64,000 nucleotides of DNA from Saxidomus purpurata (Eukaryota; Mollusca; Bivalvia; Venerida; Veneridae): positions 34,884,997 through 34,948,996 of the forward strand of contig JAFMSR010000006.1 in NCBI GenBank assembly GCA_022818135.1, read 5' to 3'. How positions within the stretch are numbered: the first letter of the stretch is position 1; each line of letters opens with the position of its first letter. Made by a program: the position numbers and the translations under genes. The notes beneath the pieces are model-generated. The model ran no database searches, had not been told where the DNA came from, and was given only the letters and a program-made list of their open reading frames with translations. Below, piece by piece: positions 1 to 14,900 of the stretch.

Positions 1-224
1 AGGTAATATCAAACATGTAGCACTACGTTTGGACTTGCAAGAAAGCAGTTTATGTGAAAAAGTTGTTTTCTAAATTTGAGCAGTACATGTTTGATTGGTT
101 GAGCATGTGTTATATGACATACAAAGCTAAGAAGTGACCTGGGTCCTATCTAACAAAGTTAAACTTCACTAAGCATAGGCTTTATCAACCTTTGATACAA
201 GGAAGAATGTTGTTAAACAAGATG

Positions 225-536
225 GCACTATATCGCTCACCTGACTACCATTGGCTTTAATACAAGGGGTCATGATTCTAACATAATTCATAGAGGTCCA
301 CTACACAATGCTAAGTAACATTCCAAATATCTATTCTTTGCCTGTCGGCCTTGTGGTTTTTTTAAAAGGTTTTCCCCATATTAGCCTATGTGAAATAAAG
401 CGAGATTTCATCAACATTGGCCCAGTGGTTTCAGAGGAGATGTCGTTTGAAGGAAATGGTGGACAAACGGACGACATACGATGGACCCTGGACGGTGAGT
501 GATCCTAATAGGCACTTTGTGCCAGGTGAGCTAAAA
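225..536. repeat. Short element with inverted ends and GGAC-rich tail
   Basis: Ends read ...cgctcacctga (left) and ccaggtgagctaaaa (right), an imperfect inverted repeat, with ggacaaacggacgacatacg near the right end. This GGACG tail beside a gtgagc end is common to several bivalve repeats. The flanks 1-224 and 537-1125 show no gene. Confidence 0.45.
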
Positions 537-1125
537 AGCCAGAATGATACTCCAAGGGATAACACTTAATGTTGAGAAAGAACACAGTGCATTGAATAAC
601 AGCAAAGTTTGCAGAGAAATATCACTGACAACAATATTGGTTTGAAAGGCAGCAAATCATTAATCACATGCTTTGGCTTGGGTAGTATAATATCTCAAAA
701 CCTTAAAATACAGACCATGCTGATATGTGACTTGAAAAATAAGAAATATGGTGAGACTTGTAGGCCGTCAGATGAACAATTTCACTATTTTCCGAAAGTC
801 CCCACAAAAAACTTTCTTTCTACAGAACTTTACTTTAGACATGGTATAATAACATTTTCTGATAAACTGTTCACTCATACATAAGGGTATAAAAGCCCCT
901 AAGTAAGAAGCAGTGCTAAAGTGGGTCAAACAGACAGAAAACTTATAGACACTGACCTTTAAAAATGACCTTGGCCTTGATATCAATACTGATAGATTGG
1001 CTGTGTCCAAAGTTAAAATCTATAAAAGAATGAAGTAGATACAAAACTGCTTTGCCATAACTTCCGGACAATAGGCAGCTTCACTGTATTGGCTGCACCC
1101 CTATATTCTTACTACCTTAGAATAA

Positions 1126-2151
1126 ACAAGAGCTGTCCATAAGACAGCAAGCTCAACTATTGTGGGTGTTTGCTAATAAAACAAAACTTTTATCAGTGTA
1201 GTAGCAAAACAAAATTCTGCTAACTATTAAGTATAAACTAGGAAAGTTGAATCATAAAAAAAGTCAAAATCTATAACTATAGATTTAATTTTTGGTAAAT
1301 TAATTGTTTGATACAAAATTTACCCCTGAACACTATTGCTAAGTTTGATATAACTACCATAAGTGGTAACTGAGATATGTGCATGATAGTACCTTGCATG
1401 CAAAACTTTAACCAAATTTTCAAAGTCAAACAAGGGCCATAATTTGCACTAAATTTAAACAAGAGTTATATGCCTTGATTGTATGACACCTCTTAAGACA
1501 TTAAAAAAATTTCAAGTCAATATCATAAGTGGTTACTGAGATATGTGCATGATAGTACTTAGCAGGCAAAACTTTAACCAAATTTTCAGTCAAACAAGGG
1601 CCATAATTTGTATCAAATTTATACAAGAGTTATCTGACTTGACTGTGTGACACCCCTTAAGACATTAACAAAGTTCAAGTCAATATCGTAAGTGGTTACT
1701 GAGATATGTGCATGATAGTACCTAGCAGACAAAACTTTAACCAAATGTTCAAAGTCAAACAAGAGCCATAATTTGTACTAAAATTATACAAGAGTTATCT
1801 GACTTGACTGTGTGACACCCCTAGAGACATTAACGAAGTTTCAAGTCAATATCATAAGTGGTTACTGAAATATGTGCATGATCCCTAGCAGGCAAAACTT
1901 TGACCAAATATTCAAAGTCAAACAAGGGCCATAATTTGTATCAAATTTATACAAGAGTTATCTGACTTGATTGTATGATACCCCTAACAACATGAACAAC
2001 GTTTCAAGTCAATATCATAAGTGGTTACTGAGATATGTGCAAGATAGTACTTAGCAGGCAAAACTTTAACCAAAGAAGCAACGCCAACGCCGACGCACAA
2101 GTGACTGTAATAGCTCTCCATATTCTCCAAATAGTCGAGCTAAAAATGAAC
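1126..2151. mobile_element. Tandem-core element, family E
   Basis: Starts caagagctgtccataagacagcaagctcaactatt and ends aatagtcgagctaaaa, so the ends are imperfectly inverted (agctcaactatt / agctcgactatt). The core is about four ~164-bp repeats (units begin near 1427, 1591, 1756, 1919). An ACGCC-rich tail precedes the right end. No coding capacity. Confidence 0.65.
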
Positions 2152-2846
2152 GTATATGCTGCTCTAGAAAATTGGGCGCAGCTGATACACAGAATATGGT
2201 GCATATATCCAGACGTTTAAAATGAGCCGCGCCTTTTTGTATGACAGTTAAAGTAAGATTAATCACTCCCGCTAATCTGCTGATATACATTGTGTACGGT
2301 AGTTAATTAACCCATGAACGCTAAATGGTTTTGAAAGAATTGGTGAACTGTTTTCAAACAGCGTATAAACCTAAGAATCACACTTTGTGCACTCAAAATA
2401 CCAATTAAAAAAAAAGTCTTATAGGCCACTTGAAACTACCAATTTAAAATAAAAACAGTCATACTGGCAGCTTCGTCACATAGGCCACATCTACGAAAAT
2501 TCATCTTCTTTACATGAATAGACCGCGGCCTATTGTCCGGGAATTACAGTACATAAATCCACTGGATCTTGTTGCAAAATTTAACCCCGACTTGATTTGA
2601 CCTGAATTCTGCTATGCTTATTTGAACAGTACTCCACTAAGTCATACAATCCCTATAAAGCTTTGCAGATATATTATAAAGAGCCATAACTCTTATAAAA
2701 TCTTGAAGCAACACAACATTCAAGTATCATTAAAATGACATTTCACACCAAAATATCTCACAAAGTTTGGTTAATGACATCAGGCAACAACTGAAATGCC
2801 TACCTTGAATTAGAAAAGTATGAAATCACGAGTTCAGAGTACTTAC

Positions 2847-2973
2847 ATTATCGAACTGTTGAAAGTTTGGGTCTGTCAAAGACAAGGTAGAACCTGCAAC
2901 AAGTCCCTCAGCATCATCCGTCTGCTTCTTTTTCATGTAACTTACAAACCGTAACATCCACGTCTGCTTGCGT
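2847..2973 (-). CDS. LRP-like exon 15: cytoplasmic tail
   Basis: Acceptor ttttcag, donor gtaagt. It continues exon 14 in phase 2 and encodes a basic juxtamembrane stretch, a Thr/Ser-containing middle and [11 protein letters not shown] at the very end. In LDLR-family receptors FDN is commonly followed by Pro-x-Tyr (an NPxY endocytosis signal). Here the codons for Pro-x-Tyr would have to start the next exon, which was not found between 1 and 2840. Confidence 0.75.
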
Positions 2974-5900
2974 CTGAAAAAACAGGTAGATGTCATAAGT
3001 CATCATGCTTTGTCCTCACAAGTCTCATTCATACCATACATGTCATATCTGTCATGTGAGGTCTAATAGCTACATAAAAGTAACTTTCCTTGGAACAGTC
3101 CTGTATTGCATACATGCAAACTTAAATAATATTCAACAAGGGAGATAACCATGCATTAACTAAGTTTATTCAAAATTTGAATATAGATATACAATAATGG
3201 TTCTTGCACATTTTTAACATGGGATTTACCACCCATTTCAATGGTATTTCAGTTATTTAAATGATGACATTTTACCAACCATTGTACCTGCGGAGGATCA
3301 GTACTATTATACCATTCTCCTAAAGAAACTGCCAACTTTCTCACACACAGAATCAGGTTAGTAGCAGGACTTTAGCTCCTGACCCACAATCAGCAAGAAG
3401 TTAAGAGAGTTAAAGGTAATGACGTCATAAAGTTGCTCACTCTCAGATTTTGGTGGGGGGAAAAAACAAGGTTCTTCTAACTGTCTGAGATTAACATATT
3501 TTAGAATGAATCATCAAATAAAAAGATTCTAGTATAACTTCCTGTAAAGTATTTTGTTATTTATGAAAATATACACTACCAAATTATAAAGTGTTTCAAT
3601 ACTTTTGAAGTTCCAGAATAAACATAATAATCATGGTGTAGCGCTGCTGTCAAACCAAGCTCACAAACATTGTCAACAGAGTTTCTCAAATTGCTATGCA
3701 GACTTTTACCATGTTGTTGATTCTAGCCATTATTTTTTCATTTTATGTTTTAGTATCATCATTTTGGAGAATTGACATTTTTTCACCCCAAGCTGAGCTA
3801 GAGCTATCACTAAATGTGATTAATACCCCCAAAAGGATTGCTTTATAAACTGAAGAAGTTCGTAGTAACATAATACCTTGCAAACAAACTAAAAAGAGAT
3901 ATTGTTCTTAGCAGTTCCTCTCATTGTGCTTGACCATTGTATGAAGTTGTATTGAATTCCAACTTGTAGTTTTCGAAAAATGCTCCAGACAGGGAAAAGT
4001 AACAAAGGGCAATAACACTGTAATTAGTCAAGATGGAGTTATGGTTCCTGTGCACTGCACTCCCTCTCACTGTGCTTGACCATTGTATGAAGTTGTATTG
4101 AATTCCAACCAGAAGTTTTCAAGTTATGCTCCGGACAAGGAAAAGTAACAAAGGGAAATAACTCTGTAATGAGTCAAGATGGAGTTATGGTTCCTGTGCA
4201 CTGCACTTCCTCTCAATGTACTTGACCATTGTATGAGGTTGTACTGAATTCCAACCAGTAGTTTTCAAGTTATGCTTCGGACAAGGAAAAGTAACAAAGG
4301 GCAATAACTCAGTAAATATTCAAGATAGAGTTATAGTTATTGTACACTGCACTTCCTCTGAGTGTGCTTGATCATTGTATGAAGTTGTACTGAATTCCAA
4401 CCAGTAGTTTTCAAGTTATGCTCCGGACAAGGAAAAGTAACAAAGGGCAATAACTCTGTAATTAGTCAAGATGGAGTTATAGTTCTTGTGCACTGCACTT
4501 CCTCTCAATGTGCTTGACCATTGTATGAAGTTGTATTGAATTCCAACCAGTAGTTTTCAAGTTATGCTCCGGACAAGTAAAAGTAACAAAGGGCAATAAC
4601 TCAGTAAATACTCAAGATAGAGTTATAGTTCTTGTACACTGCACTTCCTCTGAGTGTGCTTGATCATTGTATGAAGTTGTATTGAATTCCAACTAGTAGT
4701 TTTCAAGTTATGCTCCGGACAAGGAAAAGTAACAAAGGGCAATAATTCTGTAATTAGTCAAGATGGAGTTATGGTTCTGCAACAGACCGCCCGACCGACC
4801 GACCGACTGACCGACCGACCGACCGACCAACCGACCGACCGACCGACCAACCACCGGGTGACTCCTATATACCCCCCTAAACTTCGTTTTGGGGGTATAA
4901 TAAGCAGCTTTAATGACTTGACCAAACATTACACATGACACTTCCCCTTATTGTCTTTCATACATCAAGTTTTGCTGGATGGACATGAACTATATCCATT
5001 AAAGTCTTATCCAGATAAATAAAAATCACCAACAGTTATAAAATATTTAAGGCAGAGTTATGGTTCTTCAGTGCATGTACTCCACTTCAAATGGCCTCCA
5101 ATGTTCAAATGTGAATAATAAACTTACAAAATAATTAAGAGCACCAGGGAGCTACAACTTAAGATTTTACTTAGCATAGAAACTTGCTCATCTAACTTAA
5201 ACATACACTTTCATGCTACAAACTCAATAAAAATGCTAAATAAGTAAACAGTCTGAATAATACAAGATGATGATATACTCTGTAAGTACTTACTGTTTGT
5301 TTCTATGGTAACAAAAGACAATGCTAAGGATGACCACCATCAGTATCACAACACCAGTAACCAGTAGTACCACCAACAGTAGCATAGAGTCCTTCTTTTC
5401 AACTTGCCTTGGTCTCTTATTGTACGTCACTTTAGTTTTATTAGCAGGCAACTCTTTCTGTTCAACTGTGAAATATAAATAACTGTTCAACTTGGAAGAT
5501 CAGCAGGAATACTTAACAACCTAGAATTATCACCGATAGTAAATAGAATCAAAGAACTGAAAGTGCTGGAGGATCGATTGTCTCTGAACAACACAGTCTG
5601 CACATATACATGTGTAAATATCAGGACAACACAGATTGTACACATACATGTGTGAATATCAGAATTTTAAGGGGTCATTTGTGACTCCCTGTATCAGAAT
5701 TTGGGGGTCATTTAGAAATTCCGAGGGTCATACTCTTTATGGTAAAAAAATAAAAGGCATGACTATATGTGAAAGAAGTTATATTCAGTTTACTTCTGTA
5801 AAACTGCATGTGATACATCACAAAATCGTGGGTTATCAAAGGGTTGGCAAGACAACAGGTGATTCTCTTTGGATGCTTTCCATTTCGTCACTGCATCTCA

Positions 5901-8900
5901 AAAGTCAACTTTGTCCACAAAGAGAATTTTTCATAAGTGCATTCAATCATAGACATTAAACTTTGATATTATTTTGCACACAGAAACCCCTTTCAACAGT
6001 GACAGACTGATGGAAACTACTACAAAAGGATCATTAAAATCACTCAGAAAGACATTTTTGTTTCTTCTGTTAAGGTTCTTTGACCATCTCTTTTTATGCT
6101 TCTATGATACCATGATGACGGTATCATACGAACCAATACACACAAAAACGCAATGGTACAAAATGCGGATAGATCCGAAATCAGATGACAACGGAATAGG
6201 GTCAAAATTAGACATATCCCATACCGGAAGCATATTTAGTAAACAACTTATCTTGCATTTCGAAGCGTTTTGAGAGGTTTTGAAATGTTGTTTTTGTAGT
6301 AATTTGATCATACACATTTTAATTGCGCCATAGAAGACCCTTTTTGCTATTTCTGTTGCGTCATTGACAAAATGAGTGCGTCAAAAACGCAGAAAAAGCA
6401 CTCTTGCGGAAAAACTAAATTGGTGTCTCCGGTCTGACTAGAAAACTGTTGTGATCAAAACCGCGTAGGAAAATAGTTCTATACAGAACAGATACCTCGT
6501 TGATTTTTAGTTACAAATTATAAGAAAAACAACAATATAATATTATGCTATTCTGAAATGTTTTGATATTATTTAGATCTGTTACTATATAATTTTTAAA
6601 ACAGAAGACAGTATAATTCGTTACAACTGAATATATGGAACTACTTGTTTGTATGTAAAGCATTCGGCCGTAAGGAAGCTATACTCTGTTAACATTGGAT
6701 CCGATTGAAAAATCAATCGATCCAAAAAGCTCTGTTATAACAATTAGGTCCATGGTAACTGGCTTCTGAAACTGATAAATCTTATAATAGATTATGTGTC
6801 ATATGCAAGTGTACTAATATGCAGAAACCTTGATGTATAGGTAACTAACATTGATCCACAGGTAGTTATGATTGTAGGTTTTGGTTAATAGGATGTTGTT
6901 AAACTAGAGAGCATCCACAAAAATATATGCAAAAGAAAAGAGGGGAGGGGGGGAATGAAGGAAAAAAGAAAAGAAAAAAAGAAAAAGAAAAAATATATAC
7001 TGGTATCCTACATGTTAACCCAACATTCAATCATCTGGACAATTTCGATTTGCAAGTAGATAAAAAGGTATCCTTCGATCCAACGTGTAATGAAGATACC
7101 CAGATCATGAAGACGCTTTCCGTGTCTGTGACAGTGTAGTCAACTTATCATTTAGCTGAACAACATTTATAAATTTGATATAAATGTACCGCACTTGCCT
7201 TTTGTTTTGATTGCAGACGGCCATCGTCACATGGGGACTTAATATATCAATGCATATGCGCACCTGCGCAAATGTATAGCGATATTAACATTGCGTTTCT
7301 ATACTAGTTGCAATAAAATTTAATCAGTTGGGAATGGGGAAGGCCTTGCCATAAAGAAAGTATTAAAATCTTAAAAGGTATATGGTTTTCGTTAAATTCA
7401 TACTGAAAGCATTACATAACACATTGTATACAAAGCAAACTATTCTATTTTCACTACACTGGGCAGTGAATAATCTAGGTTTTGATTTATATGAGTCCCT
7501 GGGACGCACAGTTTTCAAAACAATGAGTCCCAGCTATGAAATAATGAGTCCCAGAAAATAGAATCGGACATCCCCACTGCGAAACGCCGCCGTGATGTGT
7601 TTTTTTTTTCTCAAATATAATTGTTTCTAGAAGTATTGAGTTACTGAAAATATTAATAACCTTTTACGTAGATGTAAAATATTTATTTCCGTTAAAAATC
7701 TGCTGTAATTAGTCGAGGTTTATTCTCCAATTCGCAGTTGTCACTGGCGAATGTCGCGGTAGGTGTGAAAAATACGAGCATTCATAAAGGATGGCAAACT
7801 AACTACGTCAACTTTGAAATCTCGAGCTATGTGACACCACTGATTGAGTAACGTTTGATAATTTGTGAATGCGAAAAGTATTTTCAATTAACTTAATTAA
7901 CATTTGTAAGTTCCAACAATTCTTTATTTAAAATAAATGTTATGTTTATAACAAAATCGCGGCGCTTCAAGCCGATTTTTTCTATGTAAAAATTTTCTTT
8001 TACAATGTATTTACTTTAAAGAATTTCCTTTGCCGAACAGCGACTTCTTTTACTCATAAAGCCGCAGATGTTACGAGATCAAAGCACGTACGCCGACGCT
8101 GAGTTTTGTTTGATCCAAGCGAAGCACGTGGCATTAAAAAGACCGAATATGTTGACAGGTAGTGACAAGTCTGATTATTTTGGAATTATAAAAACAAGTT
8201 TGGAATAGACAATGTATTATATCAGTAAGTTTTTTGGGGGTTATGCACTATCAAGCTATACAAATGTACGTCGGTCGGCAAATATTTTCGAATTTAATAA
8301 ATGTACAAAAGTAAAATATACGTGTATACAAATTTTCACGGAAAATAATTCTAATTTAATGTCCTGTTAGCTGTCTGAAACACCACTCTAAGTACCGCGA
8401 TTTTACACCCGCGAAGTGCCGCGATTATTTAATGATTTCATGCGAAAATTCTTCTTCAGGAAACGCAAGTTCGTGGACAATATTCTTTTATACAAACTGC
8501 CGCGAGCATATACCCAAGTCTCGCTTTTCACGTGCTTGCGTCCTAAAGGACGCACATATTTCAAATCTTTGCGTCCTTTGCATTTTTTGTGCGTCTATGA
8601 CGCAGGACGCAGGGCTAGATTATTCACTGCACTGGGTGAGAAAAAAACAGTCAACGATACCTGTGCAAGTTGTGTTTCCTTCACTGTCAGGACACAGACA
8701 TGTCCTCTGACCCCCTGGTTTGACAAGACACATGTGTGTACAGCCTCCATTATCTACTGAACAAGCTGTTTCTGGAACTAAAATCACAATCAATTCAGGG
8801 CAGCATTATCAACATAATCTTCCTTCACATAAAGATAGAGGTAAATAACATCAATCTAATGTAATACAGTAAACTCAGCTTATAAAGAACTCCTCAGGAT

Positions 8901-11900
8901 CTATCAAATTTGTTCCTAATATCCAGAGTTCCTTATATCCATATATCAAACAATTTCCTTATATACAATGTGTATACAAATGTATATATCGAACTAAAAT
9001 ATATAAAGAACTAGTAGTTTTGAAATAAATGCAATAAAATCCAAACCATCAACTATGTTGCGTTATAAGATCTATAACTGTTACTCGATTATATATACAG
9101 CCCTATGTTTAAAGAAATTCAGAATTGAACGTTGCATCTGATTTGACAGCGGTACATTTTTTTCTCCAAAATCTAGTAGGTTTCTGAAAACTGACTCATC
9201 AATACCCGTTGCTGTTTCAAAGTATGCTCTCAGCCTCTCAGGAACAAAATGCATGATATAGCTTGTGAATGTACAAATGTAAATGTATTATGAATGGACA
9301 GAAATTTTAAGACTCCATATATATAAATACCAATCGAGGAAAGCTGACTTTCGCTCACTTGCCATGATTTGAAATATTTAGCAATGTAATTTTTTCTGAT
9401 ATGGGATTTCACCTTGTCTGCATGCTTTTATAAAATGCTCACAATTATTTGCTTAAATTATAATCACTTGAATATCGCACTTAGCAATTATGTATATATT
9501 CTCATTTAGAAAGTCTACCAAAAGGTTATACATGCGTAATGGTTTACCTTTTATGAATTATAACTACAAGTGTGCTATGAAAATTACAATGCAGACGGCA
9601 AAGAAAAATGCAAACTCAACAGATTTTTTTAACTCATCGGAACATATTTATACTTCGATATATACGATTACTTTACTGAACATTTTCCATTTTGGGGCCA
9701 GAAAAATATTGTTCCTAAATCCAAAGTTTCCTTATTACCACAGTTTGTTATAACCATATATTTTTACATTAAACAAAGAAGGGAAAAAATTGGGCCAAAA
9801 AAACTGTTATATCCAGTGTTACGTTTTTTTTTTTATCAGGAGTCGACAAATACAGAGTTAACTGTATGTACTTTTTAACACGTAATTGAAGCTGGAAGTT
9901 ATTTTATTACATTGTAATTTTTTTATACACATACACTCTTTTCACTCCATCAGGAAGCCTATTTTAATTTCCCACCACTACCCTGTTAATACAAAGCTTC
10001 CTTTTCTTTCATTACAATATCATGACTAGAATCAATCAAATATCATCATGAAAACAAGTAGGCAGTCTCAGATAAAACTGCTCATGAACTTTGAGAAGAT
10101 CTGATTGATCTAAGCTGTGGAGTGAACTGTGCATATTTGACAAAACTTTGGCACTAAAAGGTCTATATCCCTACACAAGACTAAACTTGCATCAATATAC
10201 CATTTTAGGCCAACATTGTAAGTTCCACATAGACAGAGCAGCATATAATCATTGTTTCATTTCTATACATGACCCAGGCCAATATACAAAAACCTACCAT
10301 GAGATGACTTGCAAACATGATCCATGCCATACAGACTTCCCATACTCAAATGTAAGTCTTTCATTGTAGTTAGATCAGACTTCTCTATGTAATGTACATG
10401 TCTGGTGTTGAGGTCAGTAAAGTATATGGTGCTGTCTGTAACCACCAGGCTGTATGGATGTGGATTTCTGCAAGTAGGATTCATACTCGGGTAAATGCCA
10501 TTCATACAAAGTAATCAAGTGCCTTCAGACTGAGATTAAAATGGAAACAAGTGACAGGAAATTGTCACAAAACCAGGTTTTCATTTTCCAGTCTGCTAGC
10601 CGAGCGCAAATGTGTTTTTAAAGTCAGTAGATATACATAATGTGAAAAAGAAACAAAGGTCTTCTTCTATACATTACGTGTGTAAAGCAAAGGGCCATAA
10701 TTCAGGCAAAATTGATCCAAACACAAAACCCAGACAATATGCACGAGGGCACTTGATGACAACAGTTCTGTGAGAGTTTGGTTTAAATATCTTGAGAAAT
10801 GTAGGAGGAAGTGGGCACGTGACAGTATTCTTCTATATATAACATATGTGGAAAAAAAGCAAAGGGCCATAGTTCAGGCAAAAAAAAAAAAAAAAGAAAG
10901 AAAGAAAAAAAAAAAAAAAAAAAACTTGCTCTGTGTGGGGTTTGAACCGCTGGTCTCATGAGAAATTTTGTCATCTTACTATTCTAAAAATTCTATTCTA
11001 AAAATAGACAGTAATAACAGAGTATTCTCCCTTTTATAATAACAGAGTATTCTCCCTTTCATATATACTTAAATAAGGGGACACAAAACGGACGGATGGA
11101 CGACCAGGGGCAGAACATTATATATTCAAAATTCTTTAGTTCACAATTATAGTTCTGTGAAAGTTTGGTTGAAATCCCTTGAGAAATGTAGGAGTTGCAC
11201 ACAGAAGAGTATTTCTCTATATACACTGCAACCCCGTTATAACGCGGTAGTCGGGGTCCAACTGGTCAGACCGCGTTATAAGTGAGACTCTTTTTATAAC
11301 GCGGTCTGATCATCGGCCGCTGTTTTCTTGCATAACGCGTACATAACGCGAGTACCCCACCCACCTAACTAAATTAAAGCATATCGATGTTTAGCACTTA
11401 TCATGTTTTTATGAAATCGAGAGGTTAAATTGTAGAAAATAACGATTCTATGTAAAATAAATTAGTTAATTAAGCACGAAATTAAATATATAAAAGAGAA
11501 ATTCTTACGTAAATATTTGCTATTGAAAACGAAAGTACATTCATTTTCCGAAAATGATGGCTAAAGTGAAAGTACTTTTTTGTTAAAACAAACAATAAGT
11601 TTTGTATTGTAATTGATTTATTTAAGTTCAGGTAAGCCTGCAATCAAAGATGCGCAAACAAATATTAATTCACACGATTTAGAAGTTATTGTCTAACAAA
11701 CAAAGAGGTCAGCTTGTGAATAATGGAGCCGTGAAAAAATACCAGTAAGCCGTAATTGTTTTAACACTTCTTTGTTAATAGACGCTTGACACCAGTTAAG
11801 TGACAAAGATCAATTAACAACCTGCCATGTTGTTTATTTACGTTTTCGTACATTCGTTTTGTATAGGGACAATGCTTTTTTGATAGAAATAATTTTGGTC

Positions 11901-14900
11901 GATCCCGAAATTTTTGGGAGCCAAGACCCAACCGCGTTATACCGGGATTCGCGTTATAACGATGCGCGTTATAACGAGGTCGCAGTGTATATTACATTAT
12001 GTGGAAACAAGAACTGTCCCTCACAAGTGACGAATGCCCCCGAAAGAGGTGCCTCACAGTCTGTGTCCTCTCCATGTGCTCAATAAATGTGCTATGTAAT
12101 TTTAAAATCCTTCCATGCATGACAGAGTAACCATGCATACAGTTTTCCATTACTTTAAACACTAAGTGTGACCTTGACCTTTGTGGTAGGGATGTGGGTC
12201 TTGCACGCAACACGTCATCTTGATGTGCTAGACATTTGTGCCAAATTATTTTAAAATCCTTCAATGCATGACAAAGCTACAGTCCGGACACGAATGTGTG
12301 CATATATGCATATATAGAGGAATCCATTACCTTCAAACTCTAAGTGTGACCTTGACCTTTGAGCTAGGGACGTGGGTCTTGCACACGACACGTCGTCTTT
12401 ATGTGCTAGACATTTGTGCCAACTTATTTTCAAATCCTTCAATGCATGACAAAGTTACAGTCCGGACACGAATGTGTGCATATATGCCTATATAGAGGAA
12501 TCCATTACCTTCAAACTCTAAGTTTGACCTTGACCTTTGAGCTAGGGACGTGGGTCTTGTACGCAACACGTCGTCTTTATGTGCTAGACATTTGTGCCAA
12601 GTTATTTTAAAATCCTTCAATGCATGACAAAGTTACAGTCCGGACACGAATGTGTGCATATATGCATATATAGAGGAATCCATTACATTCAAACTCTAAG
12701 TGTGACCTTGACCTTTGAGCTAGAGACGTGGGTCTTGCATGCGACATATCCACTTGATGTGGTAGACATTTGTGCCAAGTTATTTTAAAATCCTTCAAAG
12801 CATGATAAAGTTATAGTCCGGACACAAATGTATGCATATATACAGGATTCCATAACCTTCATACTCCAAGTGTGACCCTGACCTTTGAGGTAGGGATGTG
12901 GGTCTTGCACGCAACACATCGTCTTGATGCGCTAGACATTTGTGCCAAGTTATTTTAAAATCCTTCAATGCATGACAAAGTTACAGTCCGGACACAAATG
13001 TGTGCATATATAGAGGATTCCATAACCTTCATACTCCAAGTGTGACCTTGACCTTTGAGGTAGGGATGTGGGTCTTGCACGCGACACATCGTCTTGATGC
13101 GCTAGACATTTGTGCCAAGTTATTTTAAAATCCTTCAATGCATGACAAAGTTACAGTCCGGACACGAATGTGTGCATATATAGAGGATTCCATAACCTTC
13201 ATACTCCAAGTGTGACCTTGACCTTTGAGGTAGGGATGTGGGTCTTGCACACGACACATCGTCTTGATGTGCTAGACATGTGTGCCAAGTTATTTTAAAA
13301 TCCTTCAATGCATGACAGAGTTACAGTCCGGACACGAATTTGTAAGTGGGGACGCACAGACGGACGGACAGACGGACGGACGGTGCGATTTTAATATGCC
13401 TCCCTTCGGGAGCATAAAAACCAAAGGCCCATAATTCTGTCAAAAATGATCAAATCACAAAACCCCGACAATATGCGCCAGGGCACTTGGTGACAATAAT
13501 TCTGTAAAAGTTTGGTTGAAATCCCTTCAGAAGTGTAGAAGGAGTTGCGCACAGAAGAATTACATATGTGAAAAAAAAACAAAGGGCCATAATTCTGTCA
13601 AAAATGACCAAATCACAAAACCCCGACAATATGCGCCAGGGCACTTCATGACAATACTTCTGTGAAAGTTTGGTTGAAATCTGTTGAGAAATGTAGGAGG
13701 AGTTGCACACAGAAGAAATTGTTTACGCCCGCCCGCCGACATACCTCAATCTAATAACCAGAATTTTTCCTTCGGAAAACCTGGTTAAAACATTTGAAAA
13801 AGAAAAAAGAACATCTAGTCCTAAATGCTGTTAGTTTCTTCTGCATCAGAAATTCTTTCACCAGCCAAAAATTGTCCATCTAGACAGCTCAAGTTCAGTG
13901 AATCTGCCCAGACACTGGGCTATGTTTTACCCACTACCGTGACAAACACTACCTTAAGCTGCTATACAAATCAACAACCTGACAACAGTGTATCTGTCAA
14001 TGAACAGTTAGACAATTCAAATAGAACATGTTCAATATGAGATTTATTTAGAGATTGATAACTGTGTACACTCAGTTTGATTTCAGATTCATCGTTGAAA
14101 GAGCGATAACTGTTTTCGCTCAGTTTGATACGAGATAAAACAAATCTTAAATGCTACCATCAATACATGCAGCATAACGATAAATTCTATTTTATGCTTT
14201 ATGGATAAACACAGTTATAAAGCATCAGTTAATTCAACTAGAGCTATCACTATTAATACCCCCCAAAAGACTGCTTTATAAACTGAGGAAGTTCGTAGTA
14301 ACAGAATACCTTGCAAAAACAAACTAAAATAGACATATATTTCTTGGCAATAACTCTGTAATTAGTCAAGATAGAGTTATGGTTCTTGTACACTGCACTT
14401 CCTCTCATTGTGCTGGACCATTGTATGAAGATGTATTGCATTCAAACCAGCAGTTTTCAAGTTATGCTCTGCGACAAGCAAAAGTAAAAATGGGCAATAA
14501 CTCTGTAAATACTCAAGATAGAGTTATGGTTCTTGTATACTGCATTTCCTCTCATTGTGCTAGACCATTGTATGAAGTTGTATTGAATTACAACTACTAG
14601 TTTTCAAGTAATGCTCCAGACAAGGAAAAGTAACAAAGGGCAATAACTCTGTAATGAGTCAAGAAAGAGTTATGGTTCCTGTGCACTGCACTTCCTCTCA
14701 ATGTACTTGACCATTGTATGAAGTTGTATTGAATTCCAATCAGTAGTTTTCAAGTTATGCTCCAGACAAGGAAAAGTAACAAAGGGCAATAACTCTGTAA
14801 ATACTCAAGATAGAGTTATGGTTCTTGTACACTGCATTTCCTCTCATTGTGCTTGACCATTGTGTGAAGTTGTATTGAATTCCAATCAGTAGTTTTCAAG

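Larger units (their letters stand above)
10569..13789. mobile_element. Tandem-core element, family D, split by two nested insertions
   Basis: Left end aaaccaggttttc, right end gaaaacctggttaaaa. Core units (agggccataattctgtcaaaa...) are at 10640-11220 and 13424-13720. The host sequence is interrupted first by the TA-flanked element 11224-11987, then by family B 12001-13418; the core reading resumes after each. A long A-rich run is at 10880-10923. 13790-14238 has no recognised gene. Confidence 0.65.

Noticed and set aside
4708..4941. ORF with Val-Gly-Arg-Ser repeats
   Set aside because: Product of the (gacc)n tail of the family A element.
5636..6273. Two plus-strand ORFs of 107 and 99 codons
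   Set aside because: No motif, no splice context consistent with either known gene, composition like the intron.
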